Shown one piece after another: positions 17,758-26,795 of a DNA stretch of 52,496 nt (its first letter is position 1; the number at the start of each line of letters is the position of its first letter). A program made the translations under genes and the position numbers. The DNA comes from Deltaproteobacteria bacterium (GTDB lineage: Bacteria > Desulfobacterota > Binatia > UBA12015). The stretch spans positions 1-52,496 of the forward strand of contig VGTG01000017.1 of assembly GCA_016874795.1 (NCBI GenBank), in the 5' to 3' direction. The notes beneath the pieces were generated by a model that searched no databases, was not told the DNA's origin, and saw only the letters and a program-made list of their open reading frames with translations.

Positions 17758-18993
17758 GTGGGCGATCTCTGGCGCGAAACCCTGCGGAGCCTGGCGGCGC
17801 ACAAGCTCCGCTTCGCTCTCACCGCGAGCGGAATCGTCTGGGGCATCTGGATGCTGACGTTCCTCTCCGCGTACATGCACGGGAGCGACGTCCACTTCGC
17901 GAAGCAGATGACGAAGATCGGGCAGAAGGTCGTTTTCCTGTTCCCCGGCTCGGTGCGGCGGCCGGGCGTCGGCGAGCGCGCTTCGCGTCCGGTCGAGCTC
18001 GAGCTCGACGACGTCGCACGGATCCAGGCGCTCGAGTCCGTCGACGCGGCTGGGACGAACCTCTTCCTCCAGAACCTCGTCGTGCGGGCGAACGGACGCA
18101 CGCGCCTCGTCTGGGCGTACGGCGCGACGGAGCACACCGCTTCGATCCGGAACTTCGACCTCGGCGCGGGACGCTTCCCGTCGCGGCGGGACGTCGACGA
18201 GGCGGCGCGCGTCGTCTTCCTCGGCGCCGGCATCGCGAAGCGGCTCTTCGGGAACCGCCCGGCGGTGGGCGAGCGGGTCCTCATCGAGTCGATCCCGTTT
18301 CGCGTGATCGGCGTCTCCGCGGAGAAGGGGAAGCAGCTCATCTTCAGCGGGCCGCCGGACGACCTGGCGGCGCTCGTGCCGATCACGACCGCGCGGCGCT
18401 GGTTCTCGAAGAACGACAACGTCGGGCAGATCCTCTTCGCGCCGACGACGCGCGAGGCCGGCTGGGAGGCGATCCCGTCCGTGCGCGGTCTCCTCGGCGT
18501 CCATCACGACTTCCGCTCGGGTGACGACAGCGCGCTCGGATCGTTCTACATCATGGAGGCGGTGCAGATCATCGAGCTCTTGCTCCTCGGGATGCGGATC
18601 TTCCTGACCTTCGCGGTCTTCGTGACGCTCCTCGTCGGCGCGGCGGGCGTGATGAACGTGATGTTCGTCATCGTGACGGAGCGCACGCGCGAGATCGGTC
18701 TGCGGAAGGCGATCGGTGCTTCCAACGGTGCGATCTTCGCGCAGTTCGTCGCCGAGTCGGTCGCGATCACGTTCGTGTCGGGCCTCGTCGGCGCGCTGCT
18801 CGGCGTCGCGACCGTGCTCGCGGCGCAAGCGGCGCTGGGGCAGGGGACGGAGCTCGCTTCGACCCCGCAGCTCGACCCCGGCTCGTTCGCGACGATCGTC
18901 GCGACGATGATGGTCGTCGGCGTCGGGGCGGGCGTCCTCCCGGCGATTCGCGCCGCGCGCATCGATCCGGCGGTCTCGCTGCGCGCCACCTGA
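17758..18993 (+). CDS. MacB/FtsX-type ABC permease, second of two, 411 aa
   Basis: Same family and layout as the gene before it: N-terminal helix (LRFALTASGIVWGIWMLTFL), periplasmic domain (about 45-265), three C-terminal helices with GAAGVMNVMFVIVTERTREI, and the closing LPAIRAARIDPAVSLRAT. It starts at GTG 17758, three bases after the first permease stop. Two different permeases behind one ATPase and one adaptor suggest a heterodimeric transporter rather than the MacB homodimer. The two permeases are clearly paralogous but not recent duplicates: their periplasmic domains differ strongly. Confidence 0.9.
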   Translation: MGDLWRETLRSLAAHKLRFALTASGIVWGIWMLTFLSAYMHGSDVHFAKQMTKIGQKVVFLFPGSVRRPGVGERASRPVELELDDVARIQALESVDAAGTNLFLQNLVVRANGRTRLVWAYGATEHTASIRNFDLGAGRFPSRRDVDEAARVVFLGAGIAKRLFGNRPAVGERVLIESIPFRVIGVSAEKGKQLIFSGPPDDLAALVPITTARRWFSKNDNVGQILFAPTTREAGWEAIPSVRGLLGVHHDFRSGDDSALGSFYIMEAVQIIELLLLGMRIFLTFAVFVTLLVGAAGVMNVMFVIVTERTREIGLRKAIGASNGAIFAQFVAESVAITFVSGLVGALLGVATVLAAQAALGQGTELASTPQLDPGSFATIVATMMVVGVGAGVLPAIRAARIDPAVSLRAT

Positions 18994-19022
18994 GCATGCG
19001 AATCGGCGGAGGCGGTCGATGA

Positions 19023-19181
19023 GGACGCCGGAGGGACGGCGTCCTGACGGCGATCGTCGCGGTGTCCGCGCTCGGGAGCGACCTCGCGCCCGTCGTCCGG
19101 CTCTTCGTCATGGCACCGCTGGCTCTCGCCGTGGCGCTCGGGGCGGTCTTCTGGCTTCAGCCGCTGCCGAGCGCGACCTGA
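19023..19181 (+). other. Short open frame resembling the C-terminal helix of a membrane protein
   Basis: Between the permease operon and the convergent ABC-F gene a plus-strand frame ends at TGA 19179-19181. Its last 40-45 codons are hydrophobic (APVVRLFVMAPLALAVALGA), like one membrane helix, with a possible GTG start at 19062 and no Shine-Dalgarno. It overlaps the ABC-F stop by 25 bp. This may be the tail of a deleted permease-like gene or a chance frame. I see nothing else between 18994 and 19156. Confidence 0.2.
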
Positions 19182-20860
19182 CCGGGCTTGCGGCGGCCGT
19201 CGCCTCCGCGCGAGCGTTTCGCCTCGCGGCGGCCCTCCTTCGCGCGTGCGACGATCGCCTCGACGTCGAGGTGGTCGTCGCCGCAGTGCGCGAGGTACTC
19301 CGCGTAGGAGCCCGCGAAGTCGACGATGCCGTCGCGGCGCACCTCGAGGATCCGCGTCGCGAGCCGGTTCACGAGCCAGCGGTCGTGCGAGACGAAGAGG
19401 AGGGTTCCCTCGTAGGCGAGGAGCGACGCGGCGAGCGCCTCGATGCCTTCGAGGTCGAGGTGGTTCGTCGGCTCGTCGAGGACGAGCACGTTCGGCTCCT
19501 CGACGCCGAGCCGTGCGAACACGAGGCGCGCGCCCTCGCCGCCGGAGAGGTGCTCGACGCGCTTCTCGGCTTCTTCTTTTTTGAAGAGGACGCGCGCGAG
19601 CCGCGCGCGCACATAGCCGATCGACTCGGTCGGGCAGCGATCCCAGAGCCAGCTCTGGATCGTCTCGCGCTCCTGCTCGAGGAGCTCGCGGTGATCCTGG
19701 GCGAAGTAGCCGGGGTGCGTCTCGTAGCCCCACGCGACGGCGCCCGCGTCGGCCTCGAGACGTCCCATCACGATCTTGAGGAGCGTCGACTTCCCGATGC
19801 CGTTCGGTCCGATCACGGCGACGCGCTCGCCGCGCGCGATACGGAGTGTCACGTCCGTGAGGACCGTCTTCTCGCCGAAGGCCTTCGAGACGCCGTCGAT
19901 CTCGAGCACGGTCCGGCCCGAAGCCCGCTTGCACGGGAACTCGAACGCAGGATAGCGGCGCGACGACTGGGGTAGCTCCTCGATTTCGATCTTGTCGATC
20001 TGCTTCGCGCGGCTCTTCGCCTGGCGGGCTTTCGTCGGCTTCGCGCGGAAGCGCTCGACGAAGCGCTTGTGGTCCTCGATCTCGCGTTCGCGCTTCGCGA
20101 TCTCGGCTTCCTTTCGCTCGCGCTCCTCGACTTTCGCGACGGAGAAGGCGTCGTAGTTCCCGCGGTAGAGGGTCGCCAGCTCGTAGTCGACGTCGACCAC
20201 GTGCGTGCAGACGTTGTTCAGGAAGCGATGATCGTGCGAGACGATCAGTACGAGCCCCTTGAAGTCCGTCAGGAAGCGCTCGAGCCAGCGGATCGACAGG
20301 ATGTCGAGGTGGTTCGTGGGCTCGTCGAGGAGAAGGACATCGGGCTCGCCGGCGAGAAGCTTCCCGAGGAGCGCGCGGAGCTTGTAGCCGCCCGAGAGGA
20401 CCGAGAGCGGCTGCGCGTGGAGTGCGGTGTCGATGCCGAGTCCCGCGAGGATCTCCGCGGCGCGCGCCTCGAGCACGTAGCCGCCGTTCTCCTGGATGAA
20501 GGACTCGAGCTCGCCGAAGCGGTCGACGTCGAAGTCGGCTTCGCCGCGCTCGAGGAGGCGGCGCTTCTCCTCCATCGCGCCCCAGAGCTCCTCGTGGCCC
20601 ATCATGGCGACGTCGAGGATCGGCACGTCGTCGTACTGGAAGTGGTCCTGCTCGAGCACGCCGAGGCGCGCGCGCCGGACGAGCGTGCAGGAGCCCGCGC
20701 TCGGCTCCTCGTCGCCCGCGACGATGCGGAGGAGCGTCGACTTCCCGGAGCCGTTCGCGCCGACGATGCCGACGCGCTGGCCCGCGTGGAAGTTGATCGA
20801 AACGTCGCGGAAGAGAGTGCGCGCGCCGTACTGCTTGGCGAGGTTCTGGAGCGAGAGCAT
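19157..20860 (-). CDS. ABC-F family ATPase (EttA/YbiT-like), 567 aa
   Basis: Soluble protein with two ABC ATPase domains in tandem and no membrane segment, the mark of ABC-F translation factors that act on the ribosome. Domain 1 has GANGSGKST, LSGGYKLRALLGKLL and VLLLDEPTNHLD; domain 2 has GPNGIGKST, LSGGEGARLVFARL and VLVLDEPTNHLD. The linker between them (about 235-315) is rich in Lys, Arg and Glu (KREREIEDHKRFVERFRA) as expected for the P-site tRNA interaction motif. A short basic tail, KEGRREAKRSRGGDGRRK, ends the protein. ATG 20860 gives the standard MLSLQNLAKQYG start; the ribosome site is weak. Whether it gives antibiotic resistance or general translation support cannot be told. Confidence 0.92.
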   Translation of the reverse strand: MLSLQNLAKQYGARTLFRDVSINFHAGQRVGIVGANGSGKSTLLRIVAGDEEPSAGSCTLVRRARLGVLEQDHFQYDDVPILDVAMMGHEELWGAMEEKRRLLERGEADFDVDRFGELESFIQENGGYVLEARAAEILAGLGIDTALHAQPLSVLSGGYKLRALLGKLLAGEPDVLLLDEPTNHLDILSIRWLERFLTDFKGLVLIVSHDHRFLNNVCTHVVDVDYELATLYRGNYDAFSVAKVEERERKEAEIAKREREIEDHKRFVERFRAKPTKARQAKSRAKQIDKIEIEELPQSSRRYPAFEFPCKRASGRTVLEIDGVSKAFGEKTVLTDVTLRIARGERVAVIGPNGIGKSTLLKIVMGRLEADAGAVAWGYETHPGYFAQDHRELLEQERETIQSWLWDRCPTESIGYVRARLARVLFKKEEAEKRVEHLSGGEGARLVFARLGVEEPNVLVLDEPTNHLDLEGIEALAASLLAYEGTLLFVSHDRWLVNRLATRILEVRRDGIVDFAGSYAEYLAHCGDDHLDVEAIVARAKEGRREAKRSRGGDGRRKPGQVALGSG

Positions 20861-20933
20861 GTCTCTCGTCGGTAGCAGAGGGGATCGATGGGTGCTTACC
20901 TTTCGCATCCCGGATTCCACGAGGAGGACATCC

Positions 20934-22106
20934 ATGAAGAACCCCGTGATCGTCACCGCCGTCCGCACGCCGATCGCCCGCGCGCGCAAGGGCTCGCTGG
21001 TGGGCAAGGATGCGTTTCAGCTCGCCGAGGCGGCGGTGCGAGGCGTCCTCGAGCGCTCGAAGATCGATCCGAAGGAGATCGACGACGTGATCATCGCCGA
21101 GAGCCTGCAGGGCGGCGGGGTGATCGCGCGCCACACGACCGTCGTGCTCGGTCTCCAGAGCGTTCCGGGGCTCGCGACGAACCGGCACTGCGCCGCCGGG
21201 CTCGGCGCGATCTCGATCGGCGCCGGATCGATCGCGGCCGGCATGGATCGCGTCGTCCTCGCGGGCGGGACCGAGAGCATGAGCACGATGCCGATGGCGA
21301 CGAAGCGGCTCGCCCCCGGCGCGGAAGCGCAGATGTGGATGTCGCCCTCGCATCCGGAGACGCCGGACGCTCCCGCCTTCGACATGTCGATCACCGTCGG
21401 CCACAACGCCGCCGTCGAGGCGGGGCTGTCGCGCGCGGACGTGGATCAGTGGGCGGTCTACAGCCACGGGCGCGCGCTCGAGAGCATCGACTCGGGCGCC
21501 TTCAAGGGGCAGATCGTGCCCGTCGAGGTGCAGGGCTCGGATGGCAAGGTCCGCGTGTTCGACACCGACGAGCATCCGCGGCGTGGCTTGACGCTCGAGG
21601 GCATGGCCGAGCTGAAGGTGCTCCATCCCGAGATTCCGGGCTTCACCGTGACCGCGGGCAACGCCGCCGGGCTCAACGACGCGGCCGCCGCGGTGCTGCT
21701 CATGGACGCCGACTATGCGAACTCGAACGGCTTCGAGCCGCTGGCGGCGATCCGCTCGTGGGCTTCGGTGGGTGTCGCGCCGGGGCGCACCGGGATGGCG
21801 CCGATCGACGCGATTCCGAAGGCTCTCTCGCGTGCGAAGGTCGAGAAGAAGGACGTCGATCTCTTCGAGATCAACGAGGCCTTCTGCTCGGTCCCCGTCG
21901 CGGCGACGCGCGCGCTTGGCATCGACCAGGAGATCTGCAACGTCAACGGTAGCGGCTGCAGCCTGGGACACCCGATCGCCGCCACGGGCGCCCGCATGGT
22001 CGTGACGATGATCCACGAGCTCCGGCGCCGCGGAGCGCGGCTCGGGTGCGTCTCGATGTGCGCGGGCGGCGGCATGGGCATGGCGATGGTGCTCGAGGCG
22101 ACGTGA
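20934..22106 (+). CDS. Thiolase (acetyl-CoA C-acyltransferase), 390 aa
   Basis: Full-length thiolase. The acyl-carrying cysteine is C86 in NRHCAAGL; the catalytic His is in GHPIAATGARM near 346 and the second Cys in SMCAGGGMGMAMV near 376; NEAF (about 313) is also present. These residues support carbon-carbon cleavage or condensation of acyl-CoA, as in the last step of beta-oxidation. ATG 20934 has GAGGAGGACATCC just upstream. The gene diverges from the ABC-F gene with 73 bp between starts. The window also holds two crotonases and several SDRs, in keeping with acyl-CoA catabolism, but they are not in one operon with this gene. Confidence 0.93.
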   Translation: MKNPVIVTAVRTPIARARKGSLVGKDAFQLAEAAVRGVLERSKIDPKEIDDVIIAESLQGGGVIARHTTVVLGLQSVPGLATNRHCAAGLGAISIGAGSIAAGMDRVVLAGGTESMSTMPMATKRLAPGAEAQMWMSPSHPETPDAPAFDMSITVGHNAAVEAGLSRADVDQWAVYSHGRALESIDSGAFKGQIVPVEVQGSDGKVRVFDTDEHPRRGLTLEGMAELKVLHPEIPGFTVTAGNAAGLNDAAAAVLLMDADYANSNGFEPLAAIRSWASVGVAPGRTGMAPIDAIPKALSRAKVEKKDVDLFEINEAFCSVPVAATRALGIDQEICNVNGSGCSLGHPIAATGARMVVTMIHELRRRGARLGCVSMCAGGGMGMAMVLEAT

Positions 22107-22143
22107 GGAAGCGCGCCCCTCTCTCCATCGCGACACGCGGCCG

Positions 22144-25100
22144 TCACGGCCCGACGACGTCCACCAGCACGGGCGCGCCGAAGGTCCTGTCGGGCTTCTT
22201 CTCGCCGCAGCCCTTGTCGAGCAGGGGCTTCGCCGGGTAGGGATCGACTTCGCCTGGCGGCGTCACCGTCCGCGGGCAAACGTCGTCCGCGGGGTGGGCG
22301 TCGGACCCGCCGAGCGGAGTGTGGTCGACACGTGCCGAGACCGAGAAGTCCGTGTGCCCGGTGCCCTTCGCCGGATCGTTGGCGCAGTCGAAGGTCACGT
22401 CGAACAGGAGCTTCCGCTTCTTGCCCGGTTTCAACGTGATCGGCTTGGGCTTCTTCGGCACCCGGAAGGTCGCGCTCGCGTCCGCGCACGCGCCGCTGGA
22501 ATCGACGGTGACGTCGACCAGCGCGGCGAGCGTCGCGACGTCGGGAATGGTTTCGACGAGGCGGCTGCGGTTCTGGATCTCGACCGCGACGGTGACCGTC
22601 TTGGCGGGCTGCGTCGTCGTCAGCTTGACGGTCTTCGGAGCCTTCAGCTTGACGGTCTTCGGAGCCTTCAGCTTGGTGATCGCGAGATCGTTCTCGGTGC
22701 CGCAGACCGTGAGCGCGCGCGCGACGTCGGCGGTGACGGGCACCGCCTCGGTGTTGTCCACGACGTCGCGAGCGACGCTGTAGAAGGCGTAGCCGTTGCC
22801 GCTCGTTCCCTCGTAGACGGCGGAGGTCGCGGTCGTGTTCTCCTGCCAGCGCGTGAAGGACCCGCCGTTCACCGACACGAAGACGGAGTAGTCGGTGATG
22901 ATCGACCCCTCGTCGGTGCCCGACCAGTTGACGGTGATGCTCGTGTCGCAGGCGTCGTCGACGTCGGCGGACGTGACCGCGCTCACCGGCGGGGTTTTGT
23001 CGATCGTGTTCGACACCTCCGGCGTCTCGATCGGCGCGTTCACGTCGAACACGATCGACGCCTTGTTCTTGATCACCGTGCCGGTCGCGACCGTCGACTT
23101 CGCCGCGACCGTGAAGAACACGCGGCCTTCGCCGTCGGGCGGATTCGTGTTCGGCGGCAGGAAGCCGGCAGCGGCATCGTCGGTCAGCTGCATGGTTTCG
23201 GGATCGAGGGACGTGAACGTTCAGGTCACCACGCCGGTCTGCGCATCGAGGTGCGCGTCGACCAGCACGATGAGGTCGTTCCCGGGACGGAGGTCGGCAC
23301 CACCGTGGAACTCCGCCAGGCCCTGCGGCGGGACGGTCGTGATGTTTGCACCGACCGAGATCGGGCCGAAGCTGAACGTCGAGAGATCGAGCGAGGCGGT
23401 GTCGAGCTGATCGATGATCTGCACGACCTGCGCGGCGCCGGTCGCCTCGGGCTTGTTCTCGAAGGCGATGGCGTACTTCAACGGCTCGTCGCCGGTGACG
23501 ACGTGCTCCGGACCGGAGCCGGCCGAGGGTGTCTTGTCGTTCGGGTCGACCGAATTAAGGATCGGAATGGGACGGCAGTCGGGGTCGCTGTAGAAGGGAT
23601 TCGGGATGATGGGGCAGCCGTTGCTCGGGTGCGGGACGCATTGCGTGCCGTCGTCGGACAGACGGTGCCTGCCCATTTCGCGGCACTCGGCGGGCGTGAT
23701 GCCGGGTTTCGGCGGGTTCGGCGGCCCCGGGGGCGGTTTCGGTTCGCAATTGTCACACCTGCATCCGCCTTCGGGGAGGGGACCGTCGGCGCACGTGCAG
23801 GCAGCGCACACCGCGGCGTGCGCCGTGTCGACGACGGGCGCGAGGAAGGCGAAGAAGCGGTCGAGCGGCGCACCCCAGCGTGAGCGAGCCGTCGTCTGGT
23901 CGGCCATGAAGGCCGCGAGATCGATGGTGATGTGCCCGACGCTGTAGAGCGAGCGGACATCCCCCCGCAGCGCCACCAGCTCGGCGCGTCCGCCGGCAGC
24001 GATGGCTTCGAGCTGCATGCGCGCGTACGTGACCGCCGCCGCGTCGACGCTTCCCGGCACCGGCGTCCCGAACGAGCGCTCGGCGTACGCGCGCGCGCCG
24101 CGCACGAGCTCGGCGACCGTGGCATCGCGCCTCGCCTCGTCACCGAGCATCGGCTCGGTCGCCATCTTCACGGCCACGAGGAACTGCTCACCGTGCGGGA
24201 CGCCCACGGGCAGCGTGAGGAGATAGTCGATGGTGCCGGTGAACCCGGCGGGCACGACGGGCAGAAGCAGGGGGATGCTGAGGAGGTCGCTCGCCGTGTC
24301 GACGGCGGCGGCGATCGGCACGGTGCGGAAGTCGTTGAACGACTGAGAAGGTGACTCGGGCGGTGCAGCAATCGCGAAGAGCGGGTCGAAGAGAAAGTCC
24401 TTCGGCAGTACGAGGGTCAGCGGCACGTCGGCCGCATCGACGTTGCCGCGGTTGCCATAGATGATCGTGAAGCGCACCGGCGGACCGGCGCGAATCGCGC
24501 TCCGGCTGATGATGTCAGACCAGAGCTGCGGCTCGCGCGTGGCCTCGACCGTGAACGCCGCTGGCAGGGTCACGGGCGCACCGCCGCCGGGGTTCGTGAC
24601 CGTCACGTCCCAGGCGCCGAGCGCACGGCCGGCGAGGTCGAAGCTCGTCGCGAGCGACGCACCGGCGGACTCGACGTTCACGGGCGTGCCGGCGACGTCG
24701 GCCTCGCCGCTCCGGCTGAGCGTCACCGTCGCCCCTTTCTCGAAGCCGCTACCGCTGAGGATGACGGCGAGAGGGCCGGCATTGCCGGCGCGCGCCGGCG
24801 CGATCTTCGTCACGGCGAGCGACCCGCCGCGCTCGAACGCGCCGATGTCGCACCGCGCTCCGATCGGCCGCAGGACGGCGCGCTGATCGATCGCGGGGCA
24901 CGCGAGCCCGCCGCTCGCCGGATCCGCGGGGTTGGCGGCGTCGATGGCCGGGCTCGCGGGAGCGGCGCCGCTCGCGCCGAGCGGGGCGTGCGTCCGCGTC
25001 GGTCCGCCGTTGTCGGCGAGCTCGCCGAGGCGGGCCGAGACGTTGAGGACATTGCCGGTCGTGTCCCCGCTGAGCGGACAGGAACTGTTGAAGACGCCGA

Positions 25101-26232
25101 TCAGGTTGTAGCCCTGCGACGTGAACGGACCGCCGCAGTCCGGAATGGACCCGTTCGTCGACGTGTTTCCGGCGACGATCGTGTTCCGCATGGTCACGCC
25201 ATGGTTGCCGTTGAAATAGAAGCCGCCGGGCCCATTGTTTCCGTGGTTCCTGGTGATCGTGCTGCTCTCCAGGTGCGTCGAGGCGCCGCCGTGACCGATG
25301 CCGCCGCCGTAGCCGGTATTCCCGCTGATGGTGGAGTTCCGCACCGTCAGGACGCCGCCGAAATCCTGGTAGATGCCGCCGCCGAGGTTCGCGGTGTTGC
25401 CGTCGATGGTGCTGTTGATCACGGCGGTGACCCAGGTGTTGGCGATCCCACCCCCGTTCTGGGCGCCGTTGGTGTTGATCGTGCTGTCGATCACCGTCAG
25501 CGTGATGGACGGCACCGTGAAGCCGCCCGGGCAACAGGTGTTGCTGATGCCGCCGCCGGAGCCGGTGTTGGTCGAGTTCCCGGTGATCGTGCTGCGGAGC
25601 ACCGTCAACGTACCGATGTTGTGCAAGCCTCCGCCGCTGCCATGCACCAGCTGGTTGTTCGTCACCAGGCTGTCGGAGAGGGTGAGCGTGCCGTGGTTGT
25701 TGATCCCCGCGCCGCCGCCGATCTGGAACCCGAAGCCGCCGCGGCCGCCGCTCAACGTGACTTCGCTGATGTTCACCGTCTTCGCTTTGCTGACCGCGAA
25801 GATGCGATCGGTGCCGTTGCTCTGGATGAACGTCGCGTTCCGGCCGGCGCCGACGATGTCGAGGTCGCTGTTCAAGCAGATGGCGGTGACCGACTGGCCG
25901 CCGACGCTGTCTCCGACCGCCGCGGCGAAGAAGCACGGGCTCGCGACGCTCAGCGTGTACGTGCCGGCGGGAACGACGATGGTGTCGTGCGCGGCAGTGC
26001 CGTTGGCCTTCGAGACCGCGCCGCGCAAGCTGCAATCGTCCGCTACGGCGTCGTCGCAGGCCGACTTGGCGACGGCGTCGACCGTCGTGTCGACGTTCAA
26101 CGTCGCGGCACCCGTGGGGCTCGCCGGGAGTGCTACCGCCAACAGGGCGGTGAGCGTCACGGCGAGGCGGATGAGGCGATCGACCGAGGAAGCGGTCCGA
26201 AGGGAGACGGGGAACGGCGGAGTGGCGAGCAC
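22144..26232 (-). pseudogene. Giant exported beta-helix surface protein, interrupted by TGA at codon 1004
   Basis: Read through the TGA it is 1362 residues. GTG 26232 has AAAAGGAG 7-8 bases upstream and begins a signal peptide (LTALLAVALPASPTGA). Domains in order: CSLREA-like start (DDCSLRGAVSKANG), right-handed parallel beta-helix with many Asn/Gly turns (about 70-420), IPT/TIG-like Ig domain (470-545), a DUF11-like beta domain (550-680), a Cys/Pro-rich segment (CAACTCADG; PPPGPPNPPKP, about 825-870), another beta domain, a fibronectin-like domain (about 1070-1150), and a C-terminal Cys-containing domain with CANDPAKGTGHTDF and HPADDVCPR. TGA 23221-23223 falls between GVVT and TFTSLDP, where relatives have VTWTF. 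The frame is otherwise open, so only one base (TGG to TGA) separates it from an intact gene. Confidence 0.82.
22621..22668. repeat. 24-bp tandem duplication inside the surface-protein gene
   Basis: Two identical 24-bp units (starting CAGCTTGACGG) stand head to tail at 22621-22644 and 22645-22668, with a partial third copy (CAGCTTG) following. On the coding strand this repeats eight residues, KLKAPKTV, in frame. It is a typical slippage or unequal-recombination product and keeps the frame, suggesting the downstream part of the gene was still under selection, or was duplicated recently. Confidence 0.85.
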
Positions 26233-26272
26233 GGCAGAGCTCCTTTTCCGAATCCGAGGTCTGGGCGCCTGG

Positions 26273-26362
26273 CTAGCTGAGGGTGATCGAGCCGAGGCCG
26301 AGGTGAATGAGCTTGATCCCCTTGGTGCCACATTGCTGCGTGATCGAACCGAAAGTCTTCAT
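26273..26362 (-). CDS. 29-residue peptide coupled to an upstream small ORF
   Basis: ATG 26362 to TAG 26273 encodes a 29-aa peptide that begins MKTFGSITQQCGTKG and ends GLGSITLS, with one Cys. AAAGGAACGTGAG lies directly upstream, a good ribosome site for its length. The ATG overlaps the stop of an 80-codon frame (ATGA at 26359-26362). Forty bases after its own stop comes the GTG of the giant surface protein, all on one strand. It is not a signal peptide or a Trp/His-type attenuator. It may be a leader ORF, a microprotein, or a secreted or modified peptide; there is no homologue I recognise. Confidence 0.5.
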   Translation of the reverse strand: MKTFGSITQQCGTKGIKLIHLGLGSITLS

Positions 26363-26601
26363 CTCACGTTCCTTTCACGGGTGTGGCATGCGCGCCGCGA
26401 GGCGCCCGCAATGGACGTTCTCGATCGAAACGGGGTGAGAACCCGGCACATCGTGCCAAGCGCGGACCGGACCGATCCCAGGTCGGGCAGGAGCGGCTCG
26501 ACGAGCTCGCCCGATGCCGCGTCGATCACCGACCGCATCGCCTCCTCGGCGGAGAAGCTCTGCGCGCGGCCGCCGGCGGGGCTTCTCGGGCCTGGGATCA
26601 T
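26359..26601 (-). CDS. Possible small protein, 80 aa, coupled to the 29-aa peptide
   Basis: From ATG 26601 (or from GTG 26679 in the same frame) the first 45-50 codons have strong third-position G/C, as real genes here do, and encode a helical stretch containing SFSAEEAMRSVIDAASGELV. The last 25 codons are Arg/Thr-rich and less gene-like. The stop overlaps the start of the 29-aa peptide (ATGA). No Shine-Dalgarno is visible before 26601. I do not recognise a family. If real, it is the first gene of a minus-strand unit leading to the surface protein. The rest of this gap (26602-26795) shows nothing I can name. Confidence 0.35.
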   Translation of the reverse strand: MIPGPRSPAGGRAQSFSAEEAMRSVIDAASGELVEPLLPDLGSVRSALGTMCRVLTPFRSRTSIAGASRRACHTRERNVR

Positions 26602-26795
26602 GCGCGCATCTGACGGGATCGACGCCCCCCGCGCATCGGGGCGTACCCTACTTATTGGCCGTGCACCGGATCGGCTCACGAGCCGCGCGTCGTGGCGACG
26701 TCACGGACCACTCGATCCCGCTGGCGTACCCGGGTTTCGAACGTCGTCCCGCGAGGATTGGAACCCGGAGCGCCCGTCCGGCACAATCGGCGCCG

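Noticed and set aside
26728-26750. TTCGAAA motif resembling a tRNA T-loop in the gap before the subtilase
   Set aside because: No T-stem, acceptor stem or anticodon arm can be formed around it on either strand.
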